The translations under genes and the position numbers were made by a program. 50,461 bases of DNA. Source: Russula earlei (Eukaryota; Basidiomycota; Agaricomycetes; Russulales; Russulaceae). Shown piece by piece: positions 46,201 to 50,461 of this stretch. The stretch covers positions 1 to 50,461 of the forward strand of contig JAGFNK010000388.1 in NCBI GenBank assembly GCA_025769875.1, in the 5' to 3' direction. Position 1 is the first letter of the stretch. Each line of letters opens with the position of its first letter. A model generated the notes under the pieces. That model did no database searches and had not been told where the DNA came from. It saw only the letters and a program-made list of their open reading frames with translations.

Positions 46201-47208
46201 TTATAACCTCGGGCATTTAAAAAATGTTTTGTTCTCACTCCTGTTTCCACCCATGAATGTTACAGATACTTCGAAGCTGTTGGCTGTTGTGTAGTTACCC
46301 AGTGTAGAGGTATTTACATCGTAGCTTAAACCAATCATGAGGTTTTTGTAATAGATGCCTGCAAAGGGAACCACCGCATCGTTAAAGCGATAGTTGGCGC
46401 CGAGCATTACATCTGTAACCTCACCTGCGGGCAACTGGAAGTAAGCGCCGAGCATTGTTTCCGTAGCATTTCCCTGTACCATGTATAAGGCGTTTGGAAC
46501 AAGGAATGCAGAACCGCCTGACAGGGATATTCTTGCGCCTCCATGTATTGTATAACGGGCAGGCATTTTTTGTTTCTGTCCATCGGACAAAAAAGGATCA
46601 TCCGGTTGTGTAATATGATCTGCTGAAAAGCCTGCAAAGAAGTTTACTTTTTTATTCAGTGAGCCATCATAGTAAGAAACACCTGCACCTGCATCGAATA
46701 CGGTGGAGGATGTTTTGGTGAGTATATCATCTACAGGGATAGTGGAGTTATACCCGATAACAGGTACCCATTGGTTAAGACCCTGGAATTTGGATGGGTC
46801 TACTCTCCTGCTGATCAGTCCGCCTTTTAAGGCAAATGATATGTGTTGCTGACCCTGGTGGCCAAATTTGATACCACTGTATGCTACAGAGATATCTCCG
46901 TTAAGATACTGGTAACCTGCGCTACCGGCAGTTTGATTCAATATATTAATACCCAGGCTGATGTCTTTACTGGTAGATACATCGGCACTTACACCTGCTG
47001 TGGAGAAAGGATTGCTGATGCCCGCCCATTGGTTACGGTAGATAGCGGAAACGCGATAGTTGCCTTCCATAGAACCTGTTAATGCGGGGTTTAACCACAG
47101 GGGATAAACATAATACTGGGAAAAATGCGGATCTACCTGTGCTTTACCTGTGTATTGCAGGGCGATCAGTAACACTGCGAAAAGTGTACGTTGTACTTTA
47201 GTGCTCAT
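46201..47208 (-). CDS. PorP/SprF-family T9SS membrane protein (A copy)
   Basis: The 335-residue protein has a signal peptide (MSTKVQRTLF...TGKAQ), then VDPHFSQYYVYPLWLNPALTGSMEGN and YRNQWAGISNPFSTAG, and ends in KCPRL. It is very similar along its whole length to the copy at 38810-39814, so one arose from the other by duplication. It starts 4 bases after the stop of large protein A and should be that protein's secretion partner in the outer membrane. Confidence 0.92.
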   Translation of the reverse strand: MSTKVQRTLFAVLLIALQYTGKAQVDPHFSQYYVYPLWLNPALTGSMEGNYRVSAIYRNQWAGISNPFSTAGVSADVSTSKDISLGINILNQTAGSAGYQYLNGDISVAYSGIKFGHQGQQHISFALKGGLISRRVDPSKFQGLNQWVPVIGYNSTIPVDDILTKTSSTVFDAGAGVSYYDGSLNKKVNFFAGFSADHITQPDDPFLSDGQKQKMPARYTIHGGARISLSGGSAFLVPNALYMVQGNATETMLGAYFQLPAGEVTDVMLGANYRFNDAVVPFAGIYYKNLMIGLSYDVNTSTLGNYTTANSFEVSVTFMGGNRSENKTFFKCPRL

Positions 47209-47212
47209 TAGA

Positions 47213-49900
47213 TTATCTTATTAAGTTGATTGAACCTTTTTTATTGATAGTTGTTCCGTTTTGAAGTATTATCCTGGCTACGTATACATATACCCCTACC
47301 GGCTGTTGTTTGCCTTTATAGGTTCCGTCCCATGGAGTGTTCTGGTCGCCTGATTCGAATACCACTTGCCCCCATTGATTATATACTCTTAGTTCCAATG
47401 ATTTTATCACAGTACCCATTACTTTGAATATGTCGTTCTTGCCATCGTTATTGGGTGAGAAGTAATTGGGTATGTAGATATCATTTACATCTCCGGTAAC
47501 AGTTACTGTAAGGGTATCGCTGGCTGTGCAGCCAGCAGCAGTTGTAGCTGTTACAATATACTGCCCGGTGGCAGTTGCTGTTATCGTTTGGCTGGTAGCT
47601 GTTTGATTAGAAAACTGAGAAACCGGCTGCCAGGAGGTAACCTGGTAAGGTGATATAGAGGCACTGGTAGTTAAGGTAAGCTGGCTACCCTGCGTTACAG
47701 GATTAGCACTGGCTGCCAGGGTTACTGTAAAGTCCTGTACCGAAACCGTTACAGATGCGTTACTGGTACATCCCTGGTTACTGGTAGCAGTAACGGTATA
47801 CGTTGTTGTTGTAGCAGGTGTAACTGTGGTTTGTGCACCAGGAGTGGTTTCGTTCTGCCATTGCAACGTTGAAGTGGCATCGGTAGTGGCGGTAAGCGTT
47901 ACCGGATGCGCATTACATACGGTAGTATTGGGGCTTGTTGTTAAAGATGGCAACGGGTTTACGGTTACATTGTAGGTAGCTGTGCTATCGCCACAGGTAC
48001 CCGTTACTTTATAGCCGATAGTTACTGTGCCTGCTGATACACCTGTAACTACTCCACTGTTACTGATCGTTGCGAGAGCAGTATTGCTGCTGCTCCAGGT
48101 GCCGCCGGCTGTCGCATCGCTTAATGCCAATGTAGCACCTACGCATACTTTTGTAGCTGTCCCTGTAATGGGCGACACATCAGGCTTACCGTTAACGGTA
48201 ATTGTATATGACTGCGATCCTGAAGAACAACCTCCACCGCTACCTGAAACTATATAGCTAATCGTAACAGTACCTTTGGAAACACCTGTTACCACACCAG
48301 TACTATTAATGGTTGCTATGCTGTTATTATTACTGCTCCAGGTACCACCGGTAGTTGCATCGCTTAATGCCAGCGTTGCTCCGGCGCATACTTTATTATC
48401 GGCCCCGGTAATGGGTGCAATGACTACCCCACCTCCGCTTACTATTACAATATAAGAAACGGCTGTAGTGCCACAACCATTGGTTACTGTATAATTAATA
48501 ATGGTAGCACCGGCACCTATGCCTGTAACCACCCCATTATTATCAACAGAAGCAATGGTAGCATCAGCACTACTCCAGGCACCACCTGGTGTAACATCGC
48601 TTAGTGTAGTGGTAGCTGCTACACATACATTGGTTGAACCTGTTATCGGTGCCACTACCGGTTTTTGTAAAATGGATACATTGTGTGTTTGAGGAACGCT
48701 ACCGCAGGTATTTGATACCGTATAAGTAATGGTATAAGGGCCACCTGGTGCAACGTAGGTACCACCGGTTACCACACCGGTGCTACTCACAGCCGCCGCA
48801 GTATTATTACTACTGGTCCATACACCACCGGGTGTAGCATCACTCAGTGTGATGGTACCGTTTTCACAAACAGTGGTAGCGCCTGTAATAGCAGCTACTG
48901 TAGGTAGCTGGCTAACTGTTATGGTAATATTCTGGGGAGTGCTGCTAATACTGGTAGTAGTATTGGTTACTACCAGGCTGGCAACATAAGATCCTGTTGT
49001 GGTAGTAATACCTGCCGGCAGGTTGATCGTTAGCGAAGAAGCAGGCAATACGGCATTGGTTACATTGGTAAAGCCTGCTGCCAGCGCAGCAGCATTCCAG
49101 GTAAGGCTATATACATTGGGGCTGTTCGTGGTAGTATACGACATAGTAACAGTAGTAGCAGCCGTACCAACACAAATCGTGGGGATGGTGGGTGTAATGG
49201 TAACAGCCGGGCCTGGAGGCGTTACATCCTGGCAGCCATGGTTGTAATAAGTGGCCGTTCCGCTATTGTCCCAACTGATGGCATTACCATCGGCACTTGA
49301 ATTGGACCAGGAATTGGTATAGCTGCGTATACCGGCAGTACAGGCAGAAGCACCATTGGTAACCTGTAAATACCGGTTCCCTCCGGGAGCATTGGCAATA
49401 TTGCCATTTGCTACCCAATTGGTGGGAGAAGTATGGGTAATATATACGATGTACAAATTACCTCCTGTACAGAGGCTTGTTACATCGTATGCATAATCAA
49501 AATCTGCCGGCACAAAAATGACAGTACTCCCTGCAGGAATAATAGTTGTGGGAAACGTAACTTCTGTAAAAACACAACCATTACTGGTAGTAAAAGTTCC
49601 TGTACTGGTTTTATTGCCAGCACTTGAACCTGCCATTACACCCGTTGGGCTATTGCTGGCCGGGTTATTGGAACCATAGTACAAAGTGTACGCACTGGCC
49701 TGAGCACTGGTAGTAGTGGTAAAGATCACATACTCATTAAGCCCTTCGTTTGCTCCGCAGGAATTTGCCATGGCAGCTTCTATAACAGGGCATTGTCCCA
49801 GGGTTTTACCCATGGTAAAAACAAATAGCAATGCAATACAAATACTCTTCACTTTACTTTTTTTCAAGACATTCATCATTGGTCTGGGGTTTATATACAT
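47213..49900 (-). CDS. Large T9SS type B Ig-like repeat protein A
   Basis: The 895-residue protein is intact, with the signal sequence within MYINPRPMMNVLKKSKVKSI...LGQ; Met8 or Met9 may be the real start. An N-terminal extracellular domain of about 210 residues comes first, then an Ig-like region and four BIG2-type units (each with ALSDATxGGxWSS, ATI-STGVVTGV), and a type B sorting domain (DIYIPNYFSPNNDGKND...KKGSINLIR). It should be secreted by the T9SS as an adhesin-like surface protein. Its gene is first in a row with the PorP/SprF and OmpA-type genes, so the three probably act together. No frameshift is visible in this copy. Confidence 0.88.
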   Translation of the reverse strand: MYINPRPMMNVLKKSKVKSICIALLFVFTMGKTLGQCPVIEAAMANSCGANEGLNEYVIFTTTTSAQASAYTLYYGSNNPASNSPTGVMAGSSAGNKTSTGTFTTSNGCVFTEVTFPTTIIPAGSTVIFVPADFDYAYDVTSLCTGGNLYIVYITHTSPTNWVANGNIANAPGGNRYLQVTNGASACTAGIRSYTNSWSNSSADGNAISWDNSGTATYYNHGCQDVTPPGPAVTITPTIPTICVGTAATTVTMSYTTTNSPNVYSLTWNAAALAAGFTNVTNAVLPASSLTINLPAGITTTTGSYVASLVVTNTTTSISSTPQNITITVSQLPTVAAITGATTVCENGTITLSDATPGGVWTSSNNTAAAVSSTGVVTGGTYVAPGGPYTITYTVSNTCGSVPQTHNVSILQKPVVAPITGSTNVCVAATTTLSDVTPGGAWSSADATIASVDNNGVVTGIGAGATIINYTVTNGCGTTAVSYIVIVSGGGVVIAPITGADNKVCAGATLALSDATTGGTWSSNNNSIATINSTGVVTGVSKGTVTISYIVSGSGGGCSSGSQSYTITVNGKPDVSPITGTATKVCVGATLALSDATAGGTWSSSNTALATISNSGVVTGVSAGTVTIGYKVTGTCGDSTATYNVTVNPLPSLTTSPNTTVCNAHPVTLTATTDATSTLQWQNETTPGAQTTVTPATTTTYTVTATSNQGCTSNASVTVSVQDFTVTLAASANPVTQGSQLTLTTSASISPYQVTSWQPVSQFSNQTATSQTITATATGQYIVTATTAAGCTASDTLTVTVTGDVNDIYIPNYFSPNNDGKNDIFKVMGTVIKSLELRVYNQWGQVVFESGDQNTPWDGTYKGKQQPVGVYVYVARIILQNGTTINKKGSINLIR

Positions 49901-50420
49901 GCTTATTCAGCTAAAGACACAAGCCAGCATTCCAGTGCCGGCTCTTTGTTATTATTGGTTTATTGAACAATTGGTTTTATGAACAGTAATGAAAGAAACA
50001 GGCAGGATAGCTGTACAGGCATGATAATCCCTAAGCAGTTAGGAAAAAGACAGAATCCAATTAAATTGTGTAGATTTTTTATCATCAATTACACTATTAA
50101 CATTTATAACCTGTTATTGTGAAGTTTTTGCAGGAATTGGATAGTCTTTCGATCGTTTTTCAAAAGTGGTCCTTAAATGTTAATTAAATATTACCAACAA
50201 GTTAAGTTTGAAGAATTGAGGATAAATAAGCGGGAAAAGAGGCTATTTTAGTGATAAATGCCTGTTTATCAAATATTTTATTCTTATATCCAGCGAATAA
50301 GTCATGCATGAGACTCATTTAAACCGGTCGATTTAGAGCCTAAATATTTTAATTATTTCTTCAGAATTCATACTAAAAAAAATGCAGTCTTCCAAAAGCT
50401 TATAGGATAAGAGGTAAAGA
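49901..50420. other. Gene-free AT-rich stretch with a palindrome
   Basis: I see no coding sequence here. TGATAAATGCCTGTTTATCA (50252-50271) is a palindrome with 7-base arms and a 6-base centre, a possible regulatory site. No clear TTG-N20-TAnnTTTG promoter is seen for the large protein A gene, although its promoter should be in this stretch. Confidence 0.35.
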
Positions 50421-50461
50421 ATGAGTGATAAGGGGCAATTACCAAATACAAAAGCCGGCGA
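50421..50461 (+). CDS. Possible start of a gene running past the right edge
   Basis: An ATG at 50421 opens a frame of 13 codons to the window edge (MSDKGQLPNTKAG). AGAGG lies 8 bases upstream. The fragment is too short to identify, and a chance ORF is possible. Confidence 0.3.
   Translation, partial: MSDKGQLPNTKAG

Overview
The window looks like chromosome from a member of the Bacteroidota, most likely Chitinophagales (Chitinophagaceae-like). Supporting signs are several PorP/SprF-type type IX secretion (T9SS) proteins, very long secreted proteins with type B (gliding-motility-type) C-terminal sorting domains, a Por-type sorting tail, LytTR membrane regulators, a PID-CTERM-like small protein, and promoter boxes of the Bacteroidota form TTG-N20-TAnnTTTG. 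I cannot name the species.

Layout. 1-3.2 kb: the tail of an unidentified gene, a bidirectional terminator, a small secreted outer-membrane-type protein and a TPR lipoprotein histidine kinase. 3.5-16.2 kb: a nitrate/nitrite assimilation island. A sirohaem-synthesis gene (cobA) and an Fnr-like regulator are divergent from nirB, nirD, an alginate-export-like outer membrane porin, a NarK-type transporter, a nitrate reductase fused to a NirB-like flavoprotein, and an unusual protein with two nitrite/sulfite-reductase ferredoxin-like domains and a C-terminal rubredoxin. 16.2-22.7 kb: a convergent molybdenum cofactor operon (moaA, moeA, a TauE-type exporter, moaD, moeB-rhodanese, moaE, moaC-mogA fusion, mobA), probably joined upstream by a BamA/TamA-type outer membrane protein. 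The two blocks fit one pathway: nitrate entry, reduction to nitrite (Moco enzyme), reduction to ammonium (sirohaem enzyme), plus synthesis of both cofactors.

24-31 kb: two paralogous LytTR membrane regulators with a possible 37-codon ORF after one of them, a small beta-barrel protein, a tetR-araC operon with a good promoter and operator, mannonate dehydratase (uxuA) and a PID-CTERM-like small protein. 31-50 kb: a T9SS surface-protein region on the minus strand, with three large type B sorted repeat proteins, two paralogous PorP/SprF proteins each 4 bp after one of them, a TPR/PD40/OmpA protein, a lipoprotein with duplicated DUF5689-like domains, and a type A sorted protein.

Sequence quality matters here. 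At least ten single-base frameshifts interrupt otherwise continuous reading frames: one in the nitrate reductase, one in moaC-mogA, one and two in two of the large surface proteins, and at least five in the type A protein. Most fall in short homopolymers, so indel errors in the assembly are the simplest explanation, though true decay cannot be excluded. No rRNA, tRNA, CRISPR array, insertion sequence or prophage was seen.
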